Part shown: piece after piece, positions 1 to 11,900 of the stretch
Numbering within the stretch: the first letter of the stretch is position 1
How the letters are laid out: the number at the start of each line of letters is the position of its first letter
DNA from: Trametopsis cervina
Taxonomy: Eukaryota; Basidiomycota; Agaricomycetes; Polyporales; Irpicaceae
DNA length: 64,000 nt
Reading direction: 5' to 3'
Assembly (NCBI GenBank): GCA_022385755.1
Contig: MU278364.1
Span: forward strand, 496,001-560,000
The notes under the pieces: model-generated
What the model was told of the DNA's origin: nothing
The model's input: the letters and a program-made list of their open reading frames with translations, nothing else
Databases searched by the model: none
Made by a program: the position numbers and the translations under genes

Positions 1-1104
1 GCCCACCCTTCGATAAAGTCAGGGACAATGTTGTGACTTTCGGCCAGAACAACAGAGGCAACAGGTTCCTCGATGTCGACATTGAGTTTGATTGATAAAG
101 TTGGTGTGTCTGTCCCCCATCGGGTGGGGTCACCGAACAACCTGATCTATAGACGGAGGTGAGGGTTCGTAGCGAGAGGAAATTCCCGCACAACCACCTA
201 CCTCATAGTCACCACTCACGAATAGATCGTAGGCTGTGGGTTGAGTCACAGATGACTTTACGGGGAGAGGTACCGCATGAGGAGGCGATGCGTTCATCTC
301 ATATATATTGCCCGACTGCCATTCCTGAACGAAATCTTCTAGACTGAGGTCACCTGTTTGTAAAGGCCGAATTGCAAAGAAAGAGCCCTGTTGGAGATCA
401 ATCAATAGCTGTGGAGGCTCTGCGGAGAAGTTTTGGCCGGTTGGGGGATGAACAGTGACAGTGGTTCGTAAGACACTGTGATGCTGCAACGCTGCCCAGC
501 CCTCTGATGCGCGCAGAGAAGCCCATCTGAGTATAATTGTATCGGTATATGTGCCGTAAAATATGGAAATTCTCTTACCGAACGTCTGGGTACGATACAC
601 GCAGTGTACCGTTCACTGCATGTGCGGACCCCCAGCCGACTTCGCCTCCATCCGCATATGCAGATGGCCACTTTGCGTCAAAATCAATAGGCTCGGATAC
701 TAGCAGACTGACATCGGTTGTGAGAATGATATGCTGCGTGAGAAGAACTCACAGTTCAGTGGATAGGATGGCGAGAGAAAATGCTGCTCTCTGGCGTGTA
801 TGGGAAAAGGGCCTAGGACCTGCGCTGGATTAGAAACGCCCACAGCAGTGTCAAATTGTGATTCGCGCACATCCCATGTATTTGACACCTCTACACGCCA
901 GTGAGTGTGCGGTAGTAACGGTGAGTCTGGGCTCATGATATGTTGCGCTTCCATCGCCAAGCTACCTTGCAGGGCTAGGAGCACACTTGTCAGGCCCAGG
1001 TACCATAAATGAAGCTTTCCCCTGTATAAAATGGTGGTAAATGTGTTGGGAATAGGTCAAGTTGAATAGTCCAACCTGACTGTGCCATTCGTTGGTCCGG
1101 CCAT
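1..1104 (-). CDS. Unrecognised type II membrane or secreted protein, 5' part (partial)
   Basis: Five exons join in frame: 1104-1076, 1021-753, 699-579, 526-202 and 146-1, the last running off the left edge. The ATG at 1104 is chosen because it is the first that links through a clean 54-nt intron (acceptor TATACAG) to the long downstream frame. The protein opens with about 12 polar residues and then one hydrophobic segment (LWYLGLTSVLLALQGSLA), as in a type II anchor or uncleaved signal. The rest looks like a beta-rich ectodomain with motifs such as HWRVEVSNTW, VSGDYEIRLFGDP and IVPDFIEGW, and several possible N-glycosylation sites. I do not recognise the family and assign no function. It is divergent from the hydrolase gene that starts at 1528. 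The exon model is fairly secure because all joins keep frame. Confidence 0.6.
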
Positions 1105-1527
1105 GGGAAATTCAGTAGTTCAGCCACGGCAAGATGCTCGAGCACGAAGCTGGCGGTCTGAGATAGCCTATCAGTAAAACCACGTCAATTATCGCTTCTA
1201 GTTAGCAGCTTGCTACTGGTAAAGCACCAGTGAACTTTGAAGCCTGTTGGTGGCCACAGTGAAGTGGATGACGGCATCCGAAACAGTCAGTTGAAACTCT
1301 ACTTGGCGATCAAAATCGGGCCGGCGGCCCGCCCATAAGCACGAAACTGTTCGGACTGAGGGTGCCGAGGCTTGGAATGTGACCACTGACCACTATCCGA
1401 GATGGCAAGCAGAGCAACGCTACGGTACTCAGTCGACGTCTTACTCACCGGTGACGAGGTAAGCTAGAAGAAAGTCATCTAGTTCGCGCATCAGTTTCTG
1501 AGACATTGCTGCCCAGCTCGGATAATC
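1105..1527. promoter_or_regulatory. Divergent intergenic region
   Basis: This 423-bp gap lies between the starts of the leftward membrane-protein gene and the rightward hydrolase gene, so it should hold both promoters. I see no clear TATA box, repeat or additional reading frame in it. Confidence 0.4.
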
Positions 1528-2781
1528 ATGTCAAACGCAAAGGTCGCTGGTAGACAGGATAATATCGCATCTCACGATGAAGCCCTCACAAATCGACTAG
1601 AAAAGCTGCTTATACCGCTGCTCTCAATGCAGCGGTCTTCCTGGGAGCAAGGCCATGCTGCTCAGGCCATACTCGAGGCACATCTTGCAGGTGCCCTACC
1701 CGACGGAGTAAACTACCTTTACGGCCTGGTACACGACGCTATCGTCCGCCAAGCCGCGGACGGACGCTTAGCTGTTGTACTCAATGGGACAGGGTCATCC
1801 GACCCAGGAGCTGTAGATCCGGCGTGCATTGGCGAGAGCATCTTCTTTCTGCTTGATACGCAAGCTGGGAAACTCGATGACGCGAACACAAGACGTCTCG
1901 AAACAAGCGTGAAGAGAATGTTGAAGTTCATACTCGATGATTGTCCACGCGCACCGGTGCCCCAGGATAGCAAAGCCGCTGAGGACCTCCTTTTCTCGCA
2001 TCGGATTGATAGCACGCAGATCTGGTCCGACACAGTCTACATGCTCTCTCCCTTCCTGGCTTCCGCCGCCGTATACTATTCTCGCCATCCCGATCCGGAC
2101 TTTGAACCTGTGGAACTCCTCCGACTTTCACTGCGACAGATAATACTGGCAGCAAAAGCTCTACAAGCATCCACCGGCGAATGGTCGCATATCTACGACC
2201 TGGACAGACGAGAATTCCAGCGGCAGGTTTTCTGGGGCGTCGGTGGAGGCTGGGTCTGTGGAGGAATTGCTCGCGCCTTTCGCACAATCGCTGCCTTTCT
2301 CGAGACTTGCCCTGAATCCGACGCTCTCAAACACGCTTGGCTCAATGATCGAGTGTTAGCTGGCCTCCGAAACGAATGCTTTGCCATCTTGCAGACCAGT
2401 ATCGAAGCCATCTTGAGATATATACGACCGGATGGATTATTCCACGATATATTGGACGACACTTCATCGTTCGTGGAAACAAATCTGTCTCAAGAGATGT
2501 CCTACACTCTATACCGGCTCTTTCACTTGCAACGGTCTGGCACGCTCAGCGGCACTCTTGGTGTACCATCCGTAGAGGCGGAGCAACTGGAACAATGGGC
2601 TAAAATTGCTGGGGAAATGCGAGATGCTGCTGTGGGAAAGACTGACCAATGGGGTTTCGTGCGAGATGTCTGTGGTAGCCCACGGTTCAAAGCTCCGGGT
2701 ACTGCTGCGGAAGGTCAGGCGTGGGCGATGTTGATGGAGGTAGCCAAAGCTGAATACGAGCTTCTCGAGAGTCGAGACTAG
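1528..2781 (+). CDS. Six-hairpin glycosidase, GH88/GH105-like
   Basis: A single uninterrupted 417-residue frame, the only intronless recognised gene in the window. Spaced motifs fit the alpha/alpha six-barrel unsaturated glucuronyl / rhamnogalacturonyl hydrolases: QRSSWEQGHAAQAILEA near the N-terminus, WSDTVYMLSPFLA in the middle, then GGGWVCGGIARA and YIRPDGLFHDILDD. Family knowledge predicts removal of an unsaturated uronic sugar from pectin- or glycosaminoglycan-derived oligosaccharides. There is no signal peptide, so an intracellular enzyme acting on imported oligosaccharides is likely, and a sugar-porter-type gene follows 240 bp downstream on the same strand. The substrate is not determined, and a related six-hairpin family such as GH88 cannot be excluded. 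Confidence 0.65.
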   Translation: MSNAKVAGRQDNIASHDEALTNRLEKLLIPLLSMQRSSWEQGHAAQAILEAHLAGALPDGVNYLYGLVHDAIVRQAADGRLAVVLNGTGSSDPGAVDPACIGESIFFLLDTQAGKLDDANTRRLETSVKRMLKFILDDCPRAPVPQDSKAAEDLLFSHRIDSTQIWSDTVYMLSPFLASAAVYYSRHPDPDFEPVELLRLSLRQIILAAKALQASTGEWSHIYDLDRREFQRQVFWGVGGGWVCGGIARAFRTIAAFLETCPESDALKHAWLNDRVLAGLRNECFAILQTSIEAILRYIRPDGLFHDILDDTSSFVETNLSQEMSYTLYRLFHLQRSGTLSGTLGVPSVEAEQLEQWAKIAGEMRDAAVGKTDQWGFVRDVCGSPRFKAPGTAAEGQAWAMLMEVAKAEYELLESRD

Positions 2782-3022
2782 TAGAGCGTAGATCCGTGTA
2801 CCATACCATAAAGAGCGTGTATTAGACTGCAGTTTACCTATCCTAGCCTCTTGTATTGCACGGATCATGGTTAGACGCCTTCCGCGCGAGCACACAAGTG
2901 TCCACAACTGGAACTGATACCGCCCGCCGGGTTCGCCGGCACAGCGACTCGGACTTTCTTGTACTCACGACCACCACCTCGATCGTCGCACAACTCAGTC
3001 CTCGCAACATTGTCGCGCTGCA

Positions 3023-5055
3023 ATGGCAGCAGCAAACACCCAAGCATTCACAGCATACGGATGGACGGTCTGCCTCTGGGTCCTCGTCACTTCGTTTCAG
3101 GTGTGTCTCCGCAGCGTCCCGTCTCCGGCCTCGACGCGTCCCGCTGACCCCGCTGTGCGCAGGTATGCGATTCTTCATGCACTTTGCAGAGAAAAGACGG
3201 CTGAGCGTCGCTAGTATGGGTACCACATCTCTGCCCTCAACCAAATACAAGCAGTCCTGACTTGCCGCGGCTCCGATCCGGAGAACGAGATCCCCTCGCA
3301 CTATGGTCTGCCGACGTGCATCCCAATGTCCGAGGCGACGTTCTCGCTCGTGACCTCGGTGTACACTGTCGGCGGCCTCCTGGGAAGCTTGTTCGCTAAT
3401 GTCGTTATGGACCGGTGGGGACGAAAGGGGGCGGTACGCGTTAGCGCCGCCACGTTCACTGTCGGGTCTGCCGTCATGGGCGTTGCTTCTACCTTGAGCG
3501 CGTTAATTCTGGGTCGGTTAGTGCTGCTTCGATTTGGCTCGTGAACATCGTTGATTCCGACATCTGCACGCAGTGCCCTGGTAGGTGTCGGAGCGGGAGT
3601 TGGGCTCTGTGTCGGGCCTATATACATCTCCGAAATCGCGCCTCCGAAGATTCAGGGAGCAGTAGGTACGTCGATATAGGCAGATTCCTTCAGTATGCAT
3701 TACTCATACACCATTCATAAGGCGTCTTGACACAGTTCGCCATCGTTGTCGGTATCATGATCACTCAAGCCATGGGACTGCAACTTGCAACTCCCCACGA
3801 ATGGCGTACCGTGCTGCTATTCTCCTCCGCGCTCTGCATTGTGCAACTCCTTGCAAGCCCATTGATTGTGGAATCACCGAGTTGGCTGCATAGGCATGGG
3901 CTTCTGCAAGAGAAGGCAGCGGCGTCTCGCAAGTTGTGGACTTTGAGCCAAGCACCCCGTCGTCGTGAGTACATCAGACCAATTGAGTGCAGACCATATC
4001 ACTGAAGCCGGACGCGTAGTCCCCGAGTCTGGGGATAGTCAAGACCCACTATTGGCTGATCTCGAAGCCGACGAGGAGGACGACGACACCAAGGATGCAG
4101 AGGAGCACCAGGCAGCTGTGTCTCTACCGCAGCTGTTGACTGCTCCAGAGTTGCGCAAGCCATTGGTAATTGTGTGCTTCGCGATGCTGTGTCAACAGTT
4201 ATCTGGTAGGAGCATTATTAACGCGTTCTGTCCACCTCACTCATACTGTCTTATTTGCTAGGTGTCAACGCAGGTAGGCTGACAGATATTGCTTCCCCGG
4301 TATAGCCGGAACCGTCTCTCATTCTTTTTTCAGTGCTATATTACAGCAACGACATTCTTTCCAAGGCCCTCCCAGACCTTGGGCCATATATTTCGCTCGG
4401 CATCACCATCGTGAACGTCTTCATGACTTTCCCTCCTATCTTCCTGATTGAGGTAACGTCGTCACTCTTTCCTGAGCAGAGCAACTCATGACTCCTGAAT
4501 ATCCTGGATCAGCGCCTAGGTCGGAAAACACTGTTGTCTATTTCGGCTGGCGGTGCCATCTTGTCCTTAGTGGGCGTCGGGCTCGGTCTCAACGCTGGCG
4601 TGGTCGCACTAGCCAGTGTTGCGATTCTGACATTCGTAGCGTAAGATGATAATCCTCCCTGTTCCCATTCATCATTGACAAACCCATGCAACCAGTTCCT
4701 TTGCTATCGGTATTGGCCCAGTACCGTTCGTCATGATACCAGAGGTCTCACCCAAACATGTAAGTCCTCATCAGCTGTCTTGGACTAACGCAACATTTGC
4801 TGAACATTATCTCCAGGCGGTCTCCGCACTTTCGTCCGTGGGTCTATCTCTCAATTGTACGTATCTCTGTGCAAACTCGTGTTCGTATGACTGAACTGCC
4901 CTGTAGGGATCGCCAACTTCCTCGTCGGCCTTGTCTTCCTGCCGTTGCGCCATCTCCTCGCGCACGGCGATCCGAACAAGGAAGGAAGGATCTTCTACCT
5001 CTTCGCTGCAATGTTGGCGTTCTGCACGTTCGTCCTCTTCCGGTTCTATCGTTGA
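3023..5055 (+). CDS. MFS sugar porter (Vps73-like / sugar transporter family)
   Basis: Eleven exons keep frame throughout: 3023-3100, 3215-3516, 3574-3665, 3722-3964, 4008-4205, 4262-4273, 4334-4452, 4513-4640, 4696-4759, 4817-4856 and 4907-5055, giving 474 residues. The sugar-porter signatures are visible: DRWGRK after helix 2, PIYISEIAP, QQLSGVNAVLYYS, RLGRKT and PEVSP. An acidic loop (LEADEEDDDTKDAEEH) sits between the two six-helix halves. The family moves hexoses or other small polyols across the plasma or vacuolar membrane. The sequence resembles yeast VPS73/YBR241C types more than HXT types, but the substrate is unknown. Exon 6 is only 12 nt long and codes for part of the GVNA motif. 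The gene is convergent with the CDC50 gene. Confidence 0.85.
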
Positions 5056-5498
5056 TTATCAGGGAGTGTGTTATATCATGGATGGTGTCGTTTTCTGGTT
5101 TTCGATGAATCTGAGTTATGTTTATCGCATACAAATACGAGACAGGGAATATTTTGCGGATAGTTGCAATATGGGAACGTGTAAATTATAATAGACAGCG
5201 TACCAGCGAATGTCACAATGTATGAAGATCGTTGTCATTGTCGTGAGTAGAGAGGCGTTACCTGGCCGGAGGAGGCTCACCATACTGCGTAGTCTGCCGA
5301 GCGTGTCGTGTAATAATACAATTATTCCATCGTCCGTATACATAGAAATACTGGTCTGCGGATGACTCCTCGAGACGAAAATACTCGGAACAGTCAAGAT
5401 TGCGAATATATACCAAGCCAACAGAACGACAAACGTAGGATACAAATAAATGAGCTCACCCCCACCACCGACATCACACCTCTATAAGCTTAGGCCGC
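5056..5498. other. Convergent intergenic region
   Basis: This 443-bp stretch lies between the stops of the sugar porter (+) and the CDC50-type gene (-). It is AT-richer than the coding sequence and presumably holds both 3' ends. I see no gene or repeat in it. Confidence 0.5.
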
Positions 5499-6990
5499 TC
5501 ACGAACGGTTCCACGACAGCAGACTCATGTCGCCCAGTTTCCTGTAAAAGTTGTGCTGTTCAGAACTGCGGTGTGGGGACAAACAAACGCTGGTACTGAC
5601 CTAGGCCTGATTAGGTGTCGGATCGTACCGGCAACGGCAAGGAGGAAGAATAGTGCTGCGGTGGCGACGTATGCCCAGCCGAGGAAGGGGTTCTTGCCTC
5701 CTATCCATGACACAGTCGAGATCACGATGGACTTTGTGCCATGGTACGGCTTCACGGGAAAGTCTGTAGCGCGATAGAAACAAATGTCAGAAATCGCTGC
5801 GGTTCGTGTCGCGTGTCGCTAGCAGTGTATAACGCACTGAGATCGACGATAATCTGGTAACGCCCCGCGCTGAGGTTGTCGTTGTCGTTGCGCCCCCAAA
5901 GCTTCGTGAATGTCGGCAGACCGGCGGTCCTCATCCAGTTCTGGAAGTGCTCGTCCGCCTTCAGATTCGGAGGCGGCGTCGAGTTCGTGTAGCCGTTCGG
6001 GTAGAGCAGCGCCCAGTTCGGAGGGGGGATGATCTCGTCCAGGTTGTAGTTCGGCGACGCTGTGTACTTGCTCGCCTCGCCGGGCCATGCAATACCGTTC
6101 TGTGACCAGCTGTACGACTTGTCGGGGGTGCTCGTGAGAGTCAGGTCGCTGTACGAATCTAATTTTGTTCGGTAATGTCAGTACGGGGATGGATGCGACC
6201 GGGCGACGCGGCAACTGACCATTGAACACCGAGTTGGCAATCAAACCACATGGGTAGTATATCTTGCCGTTCTCGTCCGTCGTGAGAGGCTTGCAGTCCC
6301 CTGTCTGGATATCATGCTGCGAGACATGGTCGCCCTTGAGCTGATTAGGGTCCACGCTCTTGACGTAACGCCGGTGATTTTGATAAAAGTTCGTCATCTT
6401 GTAGTACAGCAGGACGGTGTGGTCAAGCTCATACGGGACGTCGAACTGGACGACACATTGTTTCTGCTGGCTGACGGGGACTGTGTTGTCGCTCGTGCGA
6501 TCGACGAACATGTATTGAGGCGGCTGCGTGTCGGCCGAATGCCCCGCGCGGAGACGGTAGTTGAAGCTGGAGAGTGTCGTGAAGGCATTGGCGGTCGTGG
6601 ACGTTTGAGGGGACTGATCTTCGCAGTTCGTGTAGTCCAGGGTGATTTCGGTCACCTGAGGTGTATCATCAGCGGATAGATGCGACCGCGCAGCAGGACC
6701 CACGTACCAGGCCGCTGCCCACGATTAATAGGGCACCTATAGGCGCAAAGATGATACCGATGAGCAGGAGGGCGGGCAGGACGGTACGGGGCGTCAGGAT
6801 AGGCTGCCACGCCTTCAATCGCTGCTGCTTGAAGGCGGTATCTACAAAAGTGTTTGGAATCGTTACGCGAATCCTACAATAATCTCACGAGCGTACTTGC
6901 GGGTTTCCTCCAGCTCCCCTTCTCCTTCTTGGGCGTGTCTGCAGCATCCTCTCCTTCCTGCGGTTTGCGGTTGCGCCTGAAGAGGGCCAT
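5499..6990 (-). CDS. CDC50/LEM3 family P4-ATPase flippase subunit
   Basis: The ATG at 6990 opens a basic cytosolic tail ([11 protein letters not shown]). After an intron comes [15 protein letters not shown], and then the first membrane helix ([21 protein letters not shown]). The ectodomain carries [27 protein letters not shown] and [16 protein letters not shown], all hallmarks of the family. A second helix near the C-terminus ([19 protein letters not shown]) precedes the typical ending [14 protein letters not shown]50 proteins are obligate non-catalytic partners of P4-ATPases. They chaperone the flippase from the ER and help move phospholipids to the cytosolic leaflet of Golgi, endosome or plasma membrane. 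The protein spans the gene as several exons with introns of about 50-60 nt. A MITE lies about 110 bp upstream of the start. Confidence 0.93.
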
Positions 6991-7101
6991 GACAGAGGGT
7001 GATGATAGTTTGGAATAAGTGTGGCAGCGCAGCAGAAACCGTCTCCGGCCGCCTTTCATCACGTGATGATTAAATTAGGCGCTCAATCAAGTGCATTACC
7101 T

Positions 7102-7257
7102 CACTGCATTAAATAAACGATTTTTGGCCTACAAAAATGCAACCTAAAACTGTGTATAAATTCTAAGATAAGGTAGACTTTTATAGTCAATAAAATAGTA
7201 TATACACAGTTTTAGGTTACATTTTAGCAGGCTAAAAATGGTTTATTTGATGCAGTG
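7102..7257. mobile_element. CACTA-type MITE, 156 bp
   Basis: The two ends are inverted repeats of about 57 bp (7102-7158 against 7201-7257) that differ at about six positions, leaving a loop of about 42 bp. The termini read CACTGCAT and ATGCAGTG. A CCT trinucleotide is present on both sides (7099-7101 and 7258-7260), as expected for a 3-bp target duplication. CACTA/EnSpm elements have CACTA or CACTG ends and 2-3-bp duplications, so this is most likely a non-autonomous derivative. It has no coding capacity. It lies between the 3' end of the RNA cyclase gene and the promoter of the CDC50 gene. Confidence 0.85.
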
Positions 7258-7317
7258 CCTTGGCCTCTGAGACGAGTGTACAGTACGAGTTTGGGATGGA
7301 AAAGTATCATTATATTA

Positions 7318-8609
7318 TTAGGGGTGTATAAATGGAGGTATATATGCTATGCCGTCGCATGTTATGGTTAGAGATTCCGAACTCAAACTGTCTGCGGTCA
7401 CATTGAATCTTGCGCCTGTGAGCTGCTCTGCCGTCCACATCGCAGATCTGAATTCCGGTCAGTCACCTCAACGGACAAATGACTGGACTGGAACACCAAC
7501 TTTGTATGTTCTGTCAGCGGTCCCGTGCGCACGCGAGATCGCCCTTTTGCTAACGCGAGCCAAATAATCATTTGGTCCTGTAAGGTTGTGAGCGCATATG
7601 CGGATGAATACGAATAGCAGCATCACCTGCAGATGCTCGTCAACGCAGCCACCATGTCGGAGATTTGCTAGAAGTTCTGTTGAAGCCTTATGGGCAACGG
7701 CTCTCGGATTTGGAGGTTCCAGGCCAATCGAAGAGCCACCTATAACGCAGCCGTTCTCTGTTTCTGCCCACATTACAAGTCCCGACGCTTTCTCTACTTT
7801 TGTTCCAGGCGGATGATGTTCACGAACAGCAGCGATGTCAATTATCTCAGGATTTATGTCCGCCATAATGAGCGATGTTGTTGCAGCAGCCCGGATGCGG
7901 TCTGCAAGTTGAATGTCATGACCAGATGCGTATGCCCGGCCCTTGATAGTTTTTATAGCACCTCGTTGCAAAAGGTCGAACGCTGGAAGAGTAGGCTTGT
8001 GATCTATCTCGGCATTGACTACGCCACGGGGTTCACTATGGCCTCTTCTCACAATATCGACGTGGTGGTCCAGTCCGAAGCGTCTTCGTAGAAAGGGAAA
8101 TAGGATGTGTTCCATGTACTCTATCTGCGGTGAGAACCGCGCATTCGTTTGTCCAACGAGGAAAAGTTTTGACCTTGCATTCTCCGCGGTTTTAGTTGTT
8201 AGGAATGTCAGGCATGGCAATGCCGCCTGTATCTGTTTCGATATTGAGGTTGCTGTATTCGGAGCAGAGAGGAATTTGCCAGGCGTTCGGATCGGCCCCG
8301 GTGTGAAGTCCAATCCAGGAGAGCCAACGTGACACCCTGCTGTCCGACCATTGCAGATGTCTCGAACGAGCTCTACGTCTATAACGTGCTGTTAGCATTG
8401 TCCTCCGGGACAGCAAATCAAAGGACCTGTGAGTCACCGGCAATAATCTCCTTGGACAACCCGCTATTCGCTTTCCGCTGCCGTACGTTCCTTAGGCTCA
8501 CTGGTTTGGACATGAGAGCTGAGAGAGCCACAGCAGTTCGAACCGCTTGGCCGCCGCTGGCGAGGTAGCTGCAGTCGATGAGAACATTGCCTGCAGCAGC
8601 TGAGATCAT
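7318..8609 (-). CDS. RTCA: RNA 3'-terminal phosphate cyclase
   Basis: Frames joined across short introns match the RTCA family from end to end. The N-terminal motif is YLASGGQAVRTAVALSALM (family EGGGQILR), then GLSKEIIAG, VELVRDICNGRTAGCHVGS, GCVIGGSSIG, ELLANLRHGGCVDEHLQDQ and GPLTEHTKSAMWTAEQL. The His in TEHT corresponds to the catalytic, AMP-accepting histidine, which separates true cyclases from the Rcl1-like ribosome-assembly proteins. RTCA converts RNA 3'-phosphate to a 2',3'-cyclic phosphate using ATP. The glycine loop reads SGGQ rather than GGGQ. Baker's yeast lacks a true RTCA and has only Rcl1, so its presence here is notable. The gene is head-to-head with the Hook gene. Confidence 0.88.
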
Positions 8610-8915
8610 GTAGCTGAATCCAGTTCACTATTGCAAGACGGTAGCCTTCACTTGTTTCTACGTCTGCGGTGGTCGTGTGTGAGGTTAAAGGTTAAAGTTG
8701 CAACTTTCTGGCAGCAGTCTGATTGGCATATACGATCGGTCACTGGTCCGGCCGGGACGGAGACGCGTTCTTCGCGACCACAACCGGACGGTGAATCTGC
8801 ACCGACTACCATCCTACTCTTCATCCACACTACTTAGTGCAGCAACGACGCTGAGCGACATTTCCCTCGCTGAAAGGCTCGCCAATCGCTGGTGACACGT
8901 ATAGGAAGCTAGGCC
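8610..8915. promoter_or_regulatory. Bidirectional promoter, RTCA / Hook
   Basis: Only 306 bp separate the two divergent start codons. One ACGCGT hexamer is present at 8763-8768. I see no TATA box and no additional gene. Confidence 0.5.
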
Positions 8916-11900
8916 ATGTCGGACCCTCAGCGCAAGGAGCTCAACGCCTTCGTCTCCTTCTTTGCTACATTCGACCTCCCACGCCCGGTCAAGTCAACAG
9001 ACGACCTGTGCGATGGTGCTGCATTCTTCGATGTTCTATCCATTGTGTAAGAGTGTTTAAACCACAGTGAAGACTACAGGGTGCGCTAACGTGCCTTGCA
9101 TTTCCAGCGATGAAGAGTACTTCAGACAACCGACACGACCCCCAACGCAGATTTCGGAGAACTGGGTTCTCCGAATTAGCTCATTGAAACGACTTTATAG
9201 ACTTATGACTCAGTATATCTCTGATGTTCTCCACCAACCCACCAGGGCACTTGAAGTGCCCGACTTGCAAGCTATCGCGAAGGACCAGAATGTGGCGGCA
9301 TTATTGTCGATGTGCAGACTTACCATCGTGATCGCAGTACAGTGCGAGAAGAACAAAGAGATAATTGAGCGAATTCAGAGGCTGGAAGAGACCGAACAGC
9401 ACTCCCTTATGAAAGCAATCGAACAAGTGAGTGCACTTGTACCGTTGGGAGACTGGAGAAGGTGACGACGCCGTAGGTTATGGCCAGAGTTAAAGAAGCT
9501 GGAGAGGCCAGCGCTGATGCAAACATGACAGAGTGAGTTCCCTAGTATGATTCCCTCAGGGTGGTCGCGTGAAGTCTGATTGATTATTTGCAGGGATGAC
9601 CGTTACTATCAAATACAGTCGGAACGAAGTAAGATCCTTTCCGAAAAGGAAACACTTGAGCAGGTCTATCAAGCATTGTTGGTTGAACATCGTGCCCTGC
9701 AAACCAACTTCGATGACGTCGTGTCGGAGAAGGAGGACGCGTTATCACAGTTGCGGCAAGCCCAAAAAGACGTCGAGAGTCGAAGGGTAGACAGCCGAGG
9801 CGATGCTATGCTGCGAGGTGAAGTTGAACGGCTACGGACTGAACTGTGAGCCCATGTCTATCTCACTCTGGGTTGCTTTCGGTACTGACCGCTGGATCAT
9901 GTTAGCCAGAAGAGCGAAGACAACCTTGTCTCTGCAGAGTCCGAGCTAGACAAGCAGAGTGGTATTGTGAGCGATTTGACGCGAAGAGTGGACGAACTAC
10001 AGCTTAAAGCGGACGAAGCGGCCAGACTTAACGATCAGCTTGATGAGTACGTAACTCCAACTACCGTGATTTCGGAGCACTGAGCCACGCACAGGTACCG
10101 TCACGCAGCAGACAAACTCCAGAAAACGGAGAATGTCATGGAGAAGTACAAGAAGAAGTTGCAAGAAGGCGCTGACCTGCGGCAGCGTGTCAAGGTACAA
10201 ATCTACAGTTTGACACAGCGACAAGGCGATACTGACCAGACGTTAGGCACTTGAGACGCAGAACGCCGACCTCGTGGACAAAAACGCCTCTCTGGAAGAG
10301 GAGTACCGCAAAGTTGCAGCGTTCAAGCCACTTATGGAGTCATACAAGAACCAGATTGCTGATCTCGAGACCAAGTCTTCCTCGCGCAGTAAAGAGATAG
10401 ATGCCCTGAAGTTTGAGCTGGACCAGACGAAGAACAAGCTGAAGATCTCGTCCGAAGAGCGTGCGCGGGACTCGGAGACACTAGAGCTGTACCAGGAGCG
10501 CGTTCGCGAGCTTGAGTTGTCATCACAGCGGCCGCATCCACGAGCCCAACCTCGTCCGGCTGCTGGTGCTGACGAACAAACCGAGTCTGGCACGGACGAG
10601 TTTACAGAGAGCGAGCTGATCAGCCCGCGCTCGCCGACCCTTCTCGATGACGATGGGGATATGCAAGGCTTAGGAGAGGAACTGGACACTGCATTGAGCG
10701 GCACGACGATGACTGACTTGAAGCTGCAAGTGAAGAAGCTGCAGCGCGAGTTGGAGGCTGTCAGGAAGAAGGAGGCCGACGCGAGTCGTGTGCTCGTCCT
10801 TGAGAACCTGCTCGACGATGCGAACCGCATGAAGACCCGTTATGAAGCTGACTATCTAGCCGCGCACAGAGAGAAGCTCGTCCTTCAGAATAATCTTGAA
10901 GAGATTCGAAGTGGGAAGTCGATGGGCGATGGGTAGGTTGCATTCACGCTCAGTGAACAGAACGTTATATATTGATATGTTGTGTCATAGCGCTGAAGCT
11001 GCTATCGCGCTGAGGCAACGGCTGAACGAGACAGTGGATGAGCTGGATTCTCTTCGTAAAGAGCATGCAGAGCTGGAGGTCAAGTTCCAGTCTCAGAGTA
11101 AAGAGCTTACCATCGCCAAGTCTGACCGTAAGCACCCTATTCAGCTTTGACTCCTCTACCCATACTCATAATGCTTGGATATCAGTCAATCTCGTGCATA
11201 AAGACCAGCTCGAGATCCTTGCTACTCTCCGGGAGTCTGTTAACGAGGACAAAGCCGGCTTGGAGACCGAGGTCCAGCATCTGCACGACCAGATCCGCGA
11301 CCTGTCGGACAAGAACAAGATGCAGCTTGAGCAGATTAATGCACTGTTGCTCGAGAAGGTCAATCTACAAAGTGAGGGTCTTGACCAGAGAGACCGCATG
11401 CTGCAGCGCGAGCGTGCTATCGGGTGTGTAACCTACCGTCCTGTGGTACTTCTTGCAACACTGACGGTGACTCAGGGACTTGCGGGCGTCATTGTCCGGA
11501 AAGGACATCCCCGAAGACATCAAATCACGGCTATTGAAGATGCACGAGGACAATATCCATCTCCAAGAACAGTTCAAGACGGTGCAAGAGAAACTTGTCA
11601 AAGCGCGCGCTGTGAGTCCGGAGCGTTCAAATCCACCGGGCTCATGCTGATTGTTTCGTAGTTCATCAAGCAGCAAGACAAGCTGTTCAAGGAGGAACAG
11701 GCAAAGAAAGGCGTTTCGCCTGTGCGTACCCTACCCTTGTTCTCTGTTTTCGCTCTCAAAAAAATTGACATCATCCCAGGTTGGGTTCGAGGAAGCAGAG
11801 GGCAGCTTCAGGTCGCAGATCAAGATCCTCGAAGACGAGGTCGCGCGCAAAGAGGTATGCATCTACGTCTTTCATACCCACTCACTACACCCAGTCCTCA

